Source: Spinacia oleracea
Taxonomy: Eukaryota; Streptophyta; Magnoliopsida; Caryophyllales; Amaranthaceae
DNA length: 64,000 nucleotides
Direction: 5' to 3'
Assembly (NCBI RefSeq): GCF_020520425.1
Contig: NC_079490.1
Span: 125,446,715-125,510,714 of the forward strand
The position numbers were made by a program, and so were the translations under genes. Below, piece after piece: positions 12,463 to 24,600 of the stretch; position 1 is the first letter of the stretch; each line of letters starts with the position of its first letter. Under the pieces are notes generated by a model, which was given only the letters and a program-made list of their open reading frames with translations, did not search any database and was not told the DNA's origin.

Positions 12463-13366
12463 GTAGTAATTCATACATTCAAAAACAGGGGAAAATATGG
12501 AATAGCATGGGCGTTACAACAAGATACCCTCCTTCTTCACAGGGGACATCAACACTTGGCTGATACGAAACATCAAGGCTGAAGACCTAATCCATTCAGA
12601 AAAATGGACAATTTGTTTTGTCCTCACTCTATGGTGGTGCTGGAAGTGGAGAAATTGCTCCTACTTTGGTCGAGATGCTAAAATCCCCATTGATACAGGT
12701 GCCTTCATCCGAGGCAAAGTGGATGAAACATGGGAAGCTACGTTCACAATTGACAACTTTAAAACTTTGCTCAACGGAACCAATGCAAAGAAGGAGGTTC
12801 TAAATTCGTTGGTCAGCACCACCGCTTGACTGGCTACTGTTAAACACAGATGGTGCCTCCAAGGGTTCGCCTGGACCAGCTGGTGGAGGGGGAGTAATAC
12901 GCAACTGCAGGGGTATCTTTTCTCGTGGGTTTGCGGAAAATTTTGGAATGTGCAGTGCCTTCAAAGCTGAACTATGGGCAGCAGAAATTGGGCTCGCAAT
13001 GGCAAGAGACATGAACATCACCAAGCTAGTGTTGCATATGGATTACCAAGCGTGTGTAGAAGCCCTCAAGAATCAAGAATATCAAGGCGGAGAATGCCTT
13101 CACATTATTCAGAAATGTTGTTCTTTAATTAAGTGTGTAGATTGGGAAGTTAAAATAATTCATTGTTATAGGGAAGGCAATAAGATGGTGGACAAGCTTG
13201 CCAATGTAGGTGTCAACCTTGAGAACAAACTAGTGTATTTCGAGGCCCCTCTTTCCAAAATCATCAGTCTGTTGTTCGAGGATTTAGTTGGCGTCTCTAC
13301 GCCTTGATTAGTTTAATGTTTATAATTTTCGGGTTTTGAACCCTCTTCGGCATCAAAAAAAAAAAA
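12463..13366 (+). mobile_element. 5'-truncated L1-type LINE tail with RNase H, copy 1
   Basis: The frame from 12542 reads NTWLIRNIKAEDLIHSEKWT then LTLWWCWKWRNC, typical of the region after reverse transcriptase in plant LINEs. After a frameshift near 12800, a frame open from 12804 to 13307 encodes an RNase H domain: NTDGASKGSPGPAGGGGVIR (first Asp), AELWAAEIGL (Glu), VLHMDYQAC (Asp) and REGNKMVDKLAN (last Asp). The end is followed by CATC and an A12 tract (13355-13366), as expected of a LINE 3' end. The 5' truncation point lies almost exactly on the duplication boundary. Frameshifted, so inactive. Confidence 0.8.
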
Positions 13367-14997
13367 GGTTAGGTATTAATTGAAAAAAAAAATTCAATCC
13401 TCCCAACGCTGTATCATTCAAACAAAAACCGGAGTCGACCGACCCCTTTGACAAGTGTACGACTACGAGAGGATCATTCCTTGGTCGACTCGTCCCCTTT
13501 TCTGTTTTGCGGTTTCCCTTTCCCCCTTTCCCCCTCTCCAGTCTCTACTCTCTAGTAGTAGTGTCCCGTTGGCTTAATTATACCCGTGAAATTGAATGGC
13601 AATCCAATTTGGTACGATTTTCTGATCGAAATTCTTCGTATTTCAATTGGGTCGACAAATGTGCTGAGCTTCAATTCTTTTTGTTAATGGCCTCTCTTGT
13701 AAGCATTTCCATTTCCCTTTTTCTCTTTATTTTATATTATTTTATTACAATGCTATGCTTGTGACTTGTGTATGTTACATCTTAGATTTGGTTTGTAAAC
13801 TTCGATGCTATAGTTTTGTTGTATGGATTGATTTATCAGTTTTATACTCCGTATCAATTTTTAGCTTGCTTGCTTTGAATTAATCAATTATTATGGAAAT
13901 TGTAAAAATTCATGATGACTTGTGGTATTTGAAATGTTCATTACGTTATTGCATCCTAATTGGGAAGTTTTGTTTCGGGTTTGATTTGATTTAAAAATTT
14001 ACTCTGTTAAGATCGTGGCTGATTATAAAGCATTCATGAGAATAATTGAACTGCAACAGGTTATTAATTAATTATTTTTATGATTATGGAGATGAGAATC
14101 CCAAGTCCAAAATGTTTGATATTGGGAAATTTGTTGATTTATTCAATTATACCCAAGTCGTGGTTCAGAATTGATCCTCACCTTGTTGTATATATAATTA
14201 AGAATCGCCGTGATTTATGTTAGCAAACATTTAGAGCTTTTCGATGTTGCTTGCCATCTTAATCCTCCTAGAAAACGGATGTATGAAGTCATGAACTGTT
14301 GCTCTTTTCTGAAGAGTGAAGAGATATCGTTATTGGATATTCAACATGGTTTTTGAAATATTTTTGTATGAATTGAGTAGTGTTGCTTTGTTATATTTGA
14401 TCTGATTCCAGCATCCAGAAGGAGGAAATCCTTTCTTATCTCTCTGCGTTCAATACTTTATTCCGTTGCATGTAGGTTCTCTTCTATTCAATGAAAGCCC
14501 TTTTCTTAACGTAAAGAATAGAACATCGAGAGTTATTCTCTTATTCTATACTTGTATGGAATTGCTTCATGAACTCTAGGCAACTACAAATGTAGAAGGA
14601 GTGCCGATTTGTCTCTTTTGTCAGTTTTGTGCAACCCAAGTGCTAGGAGACTAGGGGATATACTCTCTATAAGAGTAATTGTGGTGTATATTACGATAAT
14701 GCTCGGATTCTGAAGTTTTTGAATTGGACAAGAAGGGCAAAGTTATCCCAATTTCTGTAACTAATTTGATCTATATTATCATTTACAAAAAGTGGCCCTC
14801 CTAAGACAAGGAGAAGGTATGTAAGCATCAAAAGTGTGATGAAGTATGGTCTGTTCCTGGTTTAGGTGAGACCTGAGAATTAACATCTCGAGTGTTTATG
14901 GTTTAAGTTTGTGCTTTATAGTATTGTTGGTGAAGTTGTATACTTGTATGTTACAAGGGGAATAATGAAATGTTGAACTGTTTTGAAACTGCATTTA

Positions 14998-15337
14998 GGC
15001 TCCGTTTGGTAGGGTGTAAAACGTTTTCATTGTAAAATGATTTTCCATGGAAAATATTTTTCAAGGGAAAATAATTTCAATCTAGTTTTCCTTTGTTTGA
15101 TACCTTAAAAGAAAATGGAAGAAAAAGGTGAAGATTGAGGGGAACAAAGGAGAGGGAGGTAATGAGGAAAGAAGGAAAAGTGGTTTCCCTCCCTTTCAAA
15201 CGAAAAAGGGTTTTCCACCTTTGAGAGAGTCAATGGAAATTTGTTTTCCATCCCTTACCCAACCAAACAACGTAAAATGATTGAAAAGGGGAAAATCGTT
15301 TTCCATGAAAACGATTTACGCCCTACTAAACATAGCC
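14998..15337. mobile_element. Tourist-like (PIF/Harbinger) MITE, copy 1
   Basis: The ends are inverted: GGCTCCGTTTGGTAGGGTGT at the left and, read in reverse complement, GGCTATGTTTAGTAGGGCGT at the right. The similarity runs about 31 bp inward. TTA flanks both sides (14995-14997, 15338-15340), the target duplication usual for PIF/Harbinger. Size 340 bp. It lies in the SDHAF1 leader intron. Confidence 0.85.
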
Positions 15338-16841
15338 TTAGCTGTGTAACTCTGTAAGAAAGTGGATGCTGAATTTGGTGAAGTAATGAAATATAGGTAT
15401 AGAAAAAGAAAAACTTGTAAAATGGACAGAGATTATTTTCGATTAAAATGTAACAATTTTCGGAGATAATAAGGACAGGTGGGTATCCCTGCCAATGTTT
15501 CCTGCAGGCTGCAGACAATAACACTCCAAGCCTACTTTACTGGCTGTTGAAAACTCTTTCAACTCAACCTATTTGTGTGTCCCAAATTTATTTGTCCCAT
15601 TAAAATCAATTACCCCCAAATTTAGAAAGATTCATCATTTCTTGATCACGTCCTCACTGTCTCACTCCACATCACTCTTCTTCTTCTTCCCAAAACCTCT
15701 AAAATACCTCCGTTTCTATTTCTAATTTAATAAAAACAGCCAAACCTCTCACATCAAATTGACTCTTCTTCTTTGGAATTTTCCCCGTCATCGCCACCTT
15801 GCCTCTTTTTTTCATAACTGGTTACTGTCTACTCTCTTGCACAATGATTTTTAAATGGTTACTGTTATGATGATTTGATAATGGTATGGAGTAATAGTTT
15901 TGAGGTGAATTTTGGATGAATTGTGTTTTTATTTGTGGAATTGCTGATTTTCGATTGTCAATTGTTTGATTTGGTTGAGAGTTGAAGCTCTGCAATAAGT
16001 TTCTGGTTTGAATTATGTTTTTATTGTAGAATTCTGGAAGTTTGAAGCATAAAGGGAGTGCATTTTCAAAGAGAATTCTCAGTTGAGTTCTGTTTTTGAT
16101 TGTGGGACTGGACAATTTGAGTATTGTTTGTGTGTGTGTGTGTGTCTGTGTTTTGTTTTAGTTGTTGAATTCTGGATGTTGACTATTCTCAGTTTTGGGG
16201 ATGAATTCTCAGTGAATTGTGTTTGTGATGATTGAGTTGATGAGTTTCAAATTGCTCCTTTGTTTTTAATTGGATGCAATTATGAGAATGATTAATTTGT
16301 GACTTCTATTTGTTTTAGTAATTAGGAGGTTGTTTAGTTCTCGATTGATGTTGTTTATGCTTCCTCTTATTTTCTCCTTTTTACTACTTACGTTTCACAA
16401 TAGATGCATTATTTCTTTTTTCACGTATCCCAGCATGCTTCTTTGAATATTAATATCTCTAATTGCGTGTAAGTAAAAATTATAAAAAATTGATATTTGA
16501 AATCCTTGCTTGATACGAATTTAACAAGATCTCACTTGACTACGTTTGTTTTTACATAATGTGAAAAAATAATTGTCAAAGTTAGTTAATGAATGGTGTC
16601 CAAGAGAAACGATGCATCTATTGTGGAACAGATGAAGTATGAGCTTTGAATTATTACGTGTTGGTTGGAAGGCATTTTTGTAAATTCTACATATTTCACC
16701 TTATTTTTGTTGTTGGCGAGTCAAATTTATCTTAACTACCAGTTCAAGATATTTGGTCTTGTGAAGTGCACCCGGTTAAGGTTGCGTTGCTCCTAGCCAT
16801 AGTTCATGTTATTAAGGCCAATTTTGCCGAAAAATATGATA

Positions 16842-17091
16842 CTTCATCCATTCTTTTTTAGTTGACACAATTTTTTTTTTATCATGTTTGCCAATGCAAT
16901 ATTTCAATCATCAATGAGTAAAAATTATAAAAATTATACGAAGTATATTATAAATCTGTACAGTGAGACGATTATAACAGACCCCAATGACTATATTTGT
17001 TTTTAAGTATAAATCGCAGTTGATAGCCAAAGTAGATTATATGGATAGTGTCAAAAGCCAAATTGTGTCAACTAAAATAGAACTGAGGAAG
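16842..17091. mobile_element. Degenerate Stowaway-like MITE, copy 1
   Basis: Left end CTTCATCCATTCTTTTTTAG then TTGACACAA; the right end in reverse complement reads CTTCCTCAGTTCTATTTTAG then TTGACACAA. TA precedes the left end, but the right TA has decayed. It sits about 270 bp before the SDHAF1 start codon, inside the inferred leader intron. Confidence 0.65.
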
Positions 17092-17358
17092 CATTGTACG
17101 TTGGTGAGATTTATGCTTTGGTCAATCGTGAATAAATATGAAATGAATTGTAGCTGCTGTTGGATTTATGTTATTTGTGTGTCATGTTTGGAACTCTAAG
17201 GGTGAGAATTCTATTACTGTATTACATGATAGTAGCCCTTGAATTTGTTACAAAGGTGGTTGTCTTTTCAATTTGAAAGGACTGATGCTGTCTTTTTATC
17301 TGTTATAGCAGCATCCTTTGGAGCTACACTAGAGCAAGTTAACATAAAATAGAGTGCC

Positions 17359-17655
17359 ATGGCCATGGGAGTTACTGGTGGACAAAAGCTTTCAGGTTTA
17401 CAGAAGCAAGTCCTGAATCTTTACAGAGGCTTTTTGCGAGCAGCACGTAACAAATCATTTGAAGATCGCCATCAAATTGAATTGATTGTATCTGAAGAGT
17501 TCCACCGCAATTCCAAGCAAGTCGATCGCAAGGATTTTGTTTACATAGAATACTTGCTTCGACGTGGTAAAAAACAACTTGATCAGCTCAAGAATAGTGA
17601 TACTATAAGTTTGTCATCCATGAAGGTTAGTGGGGCTGAGAGTAAAGTTCAGTAG
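17359..17655 (+). CDS. SDHAF1: Succinate dehydrogenase assembly factor 1, LYR-motif protein (copy 1)
   Basis: A 98-aa single-exon coding region. Residues 14-27 hold the LYR helix (LQKQVLNLYRGFLR), with Leu-Tyr-Arg at 21-23, and residues 62-76 hold DFVYIEYLLRRGKKQ. Both are hallmarks of plant SDHAF1 in the complex 1 LYR family. In eukaryotes SDHAF1 acts in the mitochondrial matrix: it binds the HSC20 iron-sulphur transfer chaperone through the LYR motif and helps insert clusters into the SDHB subunit of complex II. The length fits the family. The ATG at 17359 is in a good context (GCCATGG); a second in-frame ATG at 17365 could also serve. It converges with the SGR2 gene, with stop codons 961 bp apart. 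A second copy with the same predicted protein is at 55541. Confidence 0.92.
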   Translation: MAMGVTGGQKLSGLQKQVLNLYRGFLRAARNKSFEDRHQIELIVSEEFHRNSKQVDRKDFVYIEYLLRRGKKQLDQLKNSDTISLSSMKVSGAESKVQ

Positions 17656-18616
17656 GTCTGCAACTGATGCCATTGACTTCAATAGGAAGCTAGTTAGTGA
17701 GTAACTAAGTTTTGAAAGTCAAGTATTTAAAGTTACATATTGTTTACTAAAGTGGCAACACAGGTAGTAATTTGCATAGCAATAATGGTTTTCTAACTCA
17801 ACAGGGAATACATGTACTTTATTACGGAGTAGTATTCAGTCAAATAGTGAACGATTAACAGAATTTAGAATTGTCTTATCTAGATAGAGTGTTTGTGCAT
17901 CATCAACGTAGATGGCTGGATAGAGCATTTTATCTTTATGTTTACATGTTGATTTCAAATGTGAACAAATTGTTGTTATAGTTTTGTGAAGATAACGAAA
18001 ATGTGTTGGCTCATATATGATATAATTATGCCAGAGAAGAATGAGTTAGCAGCTTAGCATGTCTTTTTGAATAGAGGACATCCCTAGCAAAGTCACGTTT
18101 ATGTCTTGCAACTTTCAACTTTCAACTTTCAACTTTCAACTTTCATATTGTTTTTGATCTTGCAAGAACTTCAGTAAGGGAGAAGCACTGACATCAATCT
18201 AAAGACTTCTCTCAAACAAATCACAAGTAGTCATGTTACTGTATTTTTGAATGAATGGGATCTACATTCTGAACGAGTACCTTGAAAGTTAAAACACAAC
18301 ACATAAAAAATCAGCTGTTAGGAAGAGTTTCTGTGATTTGGGATCATTTTCATTCATCATACACCGATTAAAAGCTAAATTTAGTAGCTGTACATGGAAT
18401 ATACAAAAATTTGCACATTACAAAAACCTGTTTTTATGTACAAATGTAGACATCTTTGACCTAAAGGATTACAGGACCAACACCAGAATAACTAGGCTTG
18501 TACCTCCCTTTCATATCCATTTACGGCGTTCAAACTCAAACACTACTGTTATCTGACACTACTATACTTCTGATGTAAACTAGATCAGAGTTTCTTTTTG
18601 TTTTACACAGCTAACT
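17656..18616. other. convergent intergenic region with a CTTTCAA heptamer repeat
   Basis: Contains the 3' untranslated regions of SDHAF1 (+) and SGR2 (-). A 7-bp tandem repeat (CAACTTT, about five units) lies at about 18108-18145. No further gene seen. Confidence 0.6.
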
Positions 18617-21600
18617 CTACCACGATGACTTGCCCACTTTTTTGGTTTTCTTGGGTGAATTTTTTATTAGATTGCTGCTAGAGAATGTTAACGGCAATTC
18701 TTCTTCAGCAATAATTTCGGTATCTGGCAACCTATCAGAGACCTTATCATCTTTGGTTTTGCTTCGATGCAACTTTGTTTGCTCAGGGTCTTCAGGAATG
18801 TCTCGGTACAAGTGATTTAACACAAAGAGAGCAGTATCATAGTCGCGCCAATAGTTTCTGCATATATATAATTATAATGGAATAAATTTAAGGTATCCCT
18901 TACCATGATGTTTTTTAACAACTGATTCATTGAAAAAATAAAATCAAATATTCACAGGATACTATACACACTTACGTGTGCGCTCCAATAGCTGAAATAT
19001 ATTGATGCTGAAAAGTTTTATCCTGCAAGACTCATCAAAATTCATATCAGAAACATAGAATGCAATAAACATCCGGAAAAGGGGAAAGTACAATGATAAA
19101 AATATTCAAGACCAAAAACAATGCCAACTATTGCCAACATGTGCACTTATGATACAAACTACTTCGTATTAATTACTTTGGAATACTCCTCAAATTCGCA
19201 AAACTATTTGTTTCAAAAAAACAAAGATCTCCTTGAATATTCAAAAAAACAAAATTATATACTTTATACAACTATGGAGAAACTCCAATTATTAATTATA
19301 TTTAATAGAATATTTATTACTACCTCCGTTTTTTCCGAGTTCTATTCCGAGAAACCAAGGAAAACTCAAAATTGGGACTATCAAGTGGGTACTTTTACAT
19401 GTAGGAGGAGAGAGATAAAAAGTAAGAGAATTATTAAATATGATTTGATTGGGTCCAGTGAGAGAGGATAAAAATATGAATAAAAGATTGACATAAATGA
19501 GATAAAGTAAAAGTGAGTAGAACTTAGGAAAACACCTCAAAAAGGAAAGTGAGTAGAACTTAGAATAATGGAGGGAATAGTATTTAGCCTCAATATAATA
19601 TATTTTCAAAACACAACAATTTGTAAGATGGGCATTATTTTATTTTTTTGTTCAGATAATTTTACAATTTATCTAACATTCAGAAAAAGTATGAATGTAT
19701 GATACGAGTGTTTACAATTTTTCGTAATACCTTCGGCAAAAAGGCAATACAGAAATCATAAATAAGGTTATATTGATATAGAGTACAATATTTTTTAAAA
19801 AAAAAACAAAAAAAAAAACAAAGACTCAATCCCTCAAATTTGCCTCCTCCCAACAAGAAGTATATTTTAAAAAAAGAGTGAAAAGAGCAAAGAAAAAAAA
19901 AGTTGAATAAAAACAGGCACAAATCCTCGATTCAGAAAAGAGACAAAATTGGCATCTAAGATAATCATGCTTCGGTACTCTGTTAATTTTATTCTTGCAG
20001 CTGAAAGACTAAAGAAAGCATCAGCATGAAACAGTAAAACCTGGTAATCTTTATCAAGAAATATCCCAAAACATTAATTATTCCACTGTGACGAGAAAAA
20101 AAAAATTGCTGCTTTAAATCACCACATTAACGAGTCTGAAAAAAGAGAATAATGCCAATCTGGAAATTCAACATTCAGGTCCGACCGTCCGACATTGTAA
20201 AGCGCGGAATGCCATGAGTAACTGTTGTGGCAATTGCATTTAGAGCAAAAATATTGTGGCAAATTGGGAATCTTATTTAGAGAAAAAACTTGTGTTCTTA
20301 TCAAAAAGGAAAAAAATGGTTTCTTGTAGCAATTTCATTTAGAGCAAACACTTGATGTGGCACAAGATGACATAGATGGTATGGTTGTTGAATTATTTCT
20401 ATGCCTCAGTCAACATGTGTAAATGACGGAATTAAACAGAGATCTAATTCTCAGGTTTCTTAAGATCTTCTGAGTTGTGGTTGGGTAGGGTGACAAAATT
20501 CAGCTCTCTTCCGATTTCCAGGGGAGGATGTATGCTATTATTACAAGCGTTCACTTTTTTGTTTACCTTCTTCTGACAACATACCCTACAGAACTATACA
20601 GATGAAGTCATATTCTAAAGGGACCCTTGAAACTTAAATTTTCAGTGACAATCTAATTAAAGAAAAGTAGAAAACTAACTTTTTCGAAATTTCAAAGGTA
20701 CTCCCTCCATGCACCAAAAATTTCCTGTATCCTTTTCATGACATCCATAAAAAGTCTTGTTACTTAAAATGGATACCTAACCCCCTCGACACATGTGGTG
20801 AGAACCCCATGGGAATTTCAACTTCCTAAGGAAGTTCCACTTCCCTCATTTCACCCATTTCATGTCAACCAAACTTGTCATTCCTTTAACTCTATTTTCT
20901 TGCAGCACAAGAACTAAGCCACTAACTATCTCTCAATCAATATCTTTAATTCTTATTTCCCCACTATTTACCAAAGAACTACCCTAGTCTACTAAAACCC
21001 AAAATATGCGTGCACAAACGTAACAGGTAGATTCATTTTCTTTTAGAAAAAGAAACTTCTTCCATAAATCAACAACTACCAGAAAGTATAAAGGAGGACA
21101 AGTCCTTATAACCAAAAAAAAAAGATCACATACCCAATTTTGTTGAATTTTCTGCACCGAGCAACTTTTGAATTGCCCGCCACCTTAGTCCACAAAGAAT
21201 CCAAATAAGTTATCACAATCCCACCGAAAATCAGCACTCAAAGCAGTTGCTTCGAAAAATTTGCGCATTCCATTCTAAATTTCTAACCGCAAACTCATGG
21301 AATTGCCATAATAGCATTTCGACACAAAATCTTGTTCTCCTTTGCCCTTCAAAGCCCACAACTCAGACTAGCAATGATCCAAAACAGTACGTGGGATAAC
21401 CAGATAAATATTACTAGCCATCACATGATGAAGGAAGCACGACTCACCATTGATAAAACGCAACATGCACATATCCGGCAAAACAGCCATCTCTAGTCTT
21501 CCACTTTTGAGCATATCACTAATATTGATTATCCCGACACAATAATGATACAATACAATACCTTAAGAGGAACTTTCACCTTCCACATCAATCTATGGAC

Positions 21601-24600
21601 CAGGAGAGGGAAAGGGAATATCGAAGGCGAAGGGTAGCTAAGAAAGGCGAAACATATAAAGACTAGCAAGAAAAGGTGCCCGTTGTATCCCCCAACCACT
21701 TCTAGAATCCTTAGACAGAACCTCATAAATCACAATGAACTCATCTAATTCTCTCATGAGGATGCCTTGTAAATGAAGAACCCAAACGCTGCTAATGTGG
21801 AATGCAGAAATTGGCACTTCATGAAAACTGGACAGGTAATAAAATCAAGGGAAACAGACAGAAAACGGTTGTTCCCCTCTTCACACATCCTCCCAAAATC
21901 TAATGAGATAGTCATTCCCTACCTTGAAACTAATTAACGCTAAGAAGACATAATATACTTGAAAAATGAATTTCCTAGGGCAAACATAACTTACTTGCAT
22001 ACCACACTATGCACCCCACCAATTTCAAGTAACTTGTACTTACTCCGGTATCCGGATTACACAATACCATATTGGGGTTCGTTTAGCCACTTCGCCACAA
22101 GACCAACATTCTTTATCACCAACCATGACACTAAATCCAACCTCATGTGATGGTCTCTTCTCTGCCACTAGTCCCGCACCACAAAAAATCCGCAAACTTC
22201 TCCATAATATTTGCAATTGTCACCTGGGATCTTGAAAAGTGAGGTAGTAAAGAGGCATACGAGATAAGAATGAATACAACAACATTTGGGGTTTGAAGTA
22301 GTGTGGAGATGAATGCGCAAACAACCGTGGAGGCATAAGGAATGACTTGGGAGGTGGAAGATGGGATGCATGCGCAAACTGTTTGTTTCCCAGCGCCTTT
22401 GGCAGGGGTGAAAAATGCTCTCACCCCATTTTCTAGCGCCCGGTTGCTTCTCCTTCCAGCGCCCAAAGTTCTGCTTCTGCACAATTCTTCAAGCGACGTG
22501 GATGCTTTAAGGCCATTGATTCGTTTGTATATCCTAACACCATATATATACTCATATAGTATGCCTGTATTAGAGGGTAGTGGTTGTTGATTTTAAGAAA
22601 GAGAAAAGCCTAATTGAAAACTCATCCACTTATTAGGGTTTAAGTAAGGGAGAGTTGTGAGGTGAAGCTTCCTTAGCTTAGCTTAGCAATCTCTTTATAA
22701 ATCTTCATCATTATTTCTAGTGGCTTACTGGGTTTTTCTCCCGATGCTCGTGTTTCCACGGTAAAACCTCTTGTCTTCGCTTCATGCTTGGGTTACTTGT
22801 GTAAGTTCTTCATTGTTTATTATTGCGGTTGATCATAAATTAGTTGACACATGTCGAATTCACAACAACAACATGATACTCCTTCCCAAAGAAAAACATA
22901 CTTTCTTCCAACTATCTCCCAAAAAAAAACATACCTTCTCCCAACCACCCAGTTTTACTAGAAATATGAGAGATAACATGTTCCAATAAAGTCTCGGGGT
23001 CAGGATTACCTCCAAGGGGCAAGCCCATAACTGAACGACCAATTCTGAATCTCACACCCCATCAAGGCCGCATACTACCCAAGCACATCTCGATCAAGAT
23101 TAATACCACCAAGGCCACATTTAGAAAGGTTAATCTCAACCCCGAAATCAACTCAGAGATTTCAAGATAGTAGCACCTCCTAAACTTTTCACGATCTGCT
23201 GCTAAAACAAATGGTATCATCTACGTACTGTAAGTGTAAAACCTGCACCCTCTGTCTTCCCACCTTAAAACTCTAAATCAAACCTCCTGACCCACCCCCC
23301 CCCCCCCCCCCACCCCCCCACCCCCAACTCACACACACAAGCCTACTAGGTATTTTGGGTGACATTTCAGGTTTTTAACTTGTAAATGTTCTGGAATGCC
23401 TGAAATATCTGCAGCACACTTTAGACCTTTAACTCTGGGAAAATTCATTTGGGAAGAAAAATATTTTGCAAAGTTCACCAACATTTGAAAGAGGAACTTT
23501 TTTGGTCCTTATCCTTAACAGTGTGTTTGGTTGAGGATAAAGTTGAAAAGATCTGTTTTCCGTCCCTAGCTATTACCATATATTTCCAGTGCTGGAAGAT
23601 CAGGAAGGAAAATGCAGACCCACTCTTTCCGTCCCTTTCCTTCCCCTTCCCCCTCTTCCCTCCACGATTGCTAACTAAACATATTGTAAATATGTGTACT
23701 CTGTAACATCCACCTATCTGATTCAGGTTGTTTGCAATCCTGCTAAACCCAGGGTGTGTCCCAAATTTTGAATAATATTCTTCCTCAAAGTCAAACAAAA
23801 TTTTGTTAGCTACAGAAGGAAAAAACTTATGGGGGTTAGTTTGTGTTTACTACTTCACTATCATCTGATTTATCTGGTAAGAATATAAGAACAGAAATTC
23901 ATGAACCAAGAATGGGCAGATCACTTATTACAGAATAAAGCGGTTCTCCCTACCTCGTTATGGGTTTTCAATTACGCTTCCCGAGCGAATTTTGAATGGA
24001 TATTTACCTTGACTAAAATGCAAATGCTTGATAGTGGTGTTGCCTCATTCCTCTTCTCCCCCCCCCCCCTCCCCTCCCCGTTCAAGGACTCCTTGTAATA
24101 TATTTAGATATTTTTCTTTCTCATTAAATCAGTTTTCTTCTACCAATAAAGTTCCCTTATTGCATTTCCAAATATTTCAATATTACATGGGGCTCAGAAG
24201 GAGAGAAAAGCTGAAATGATGTCTAGTGCACAGACCTGAAGAACATGATCAATTCGTCCATCTTCACTTCCAGTTAATCTCTCCATCATATAGGATCCGT
24301 AAGATCGGACTTCTTCATTGACATCCTCCACCGATTCTGCAATGTTACAGAAAGAGAAATAATTGGAGGAACAGTTTTTAAAAAACATTACGAGCTTCAA
24401 CAAGGAAGGCCTTTAATAAGAAAACAGAAGATCTGTAATTACCTTCGAGGCTGTCTTTTCTTGATTGACATACTGTGAGCACCTGAACCTGTCAAAAGAA
24501 TAATACTTCTTCAAAATCCCTACTTCTTTTCGAGGAACAATACTTAAAGATACAAGGATGCATGCAATTGAATAACTCGTAAGCAAAAAATGGATTAACA

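Larger units (their letters stand above)
13367..17358 (+). other. SDHAF1 5' region: likely non-coding exon and 3.6-kb leader intron, copy 1
   Basis: A pyrimidine-rich stretch at 13507-13560 looks like a promoter or leader. A strong donor (TCTCTT|GTAAGC) follows base 13698, and a good acceptor (GTTATAG|CAGC) lies before 17309. I infer a non-coding first exon ending at 13698 and a 3610-bp leader intron. The intron holds a Tourist-like MITE (14998-15337), a TG repeat (16129-16144) and a Stowaway-like MITE (16842-17091). No other coding sequence is seen. Transcript data would be needed to place the transcription start. Confidence 0.45.
19023..24235 (-). other. SGR2 intron 19 (5.2 kb), mostly transposon-derived
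   Basis: Holds a degenerate Stowaway (about 19318-19582), A-rich tracts, a lone Stowaway-like end at 20699 (CTCCCTCCATGCACC, no partner found), an L1 relic on the same strand as the gene (21370-23255) and C-rich homopolymers at about 23297-23330 and 24059-24073. Short open frames here are relics or chance. Confidence 0.7.

Noticed and set aside
13507..13764. 85-codon frame upstream of SDHAF1
   Set aside because: It crosses a strong donor site and a pyrimidine-rich leader. It looks like a non-coding first exon and the start of an intron rather than a protein.
22143..22484. Overlapping 104-113 codon frames on the minus strand, present in both copies
   Set aside because: Part of each frame reads as L1 reverse transcriptase relic (SLFKIP, DFLWCGTS) and the rest is the inserted segment, so these are not genes.
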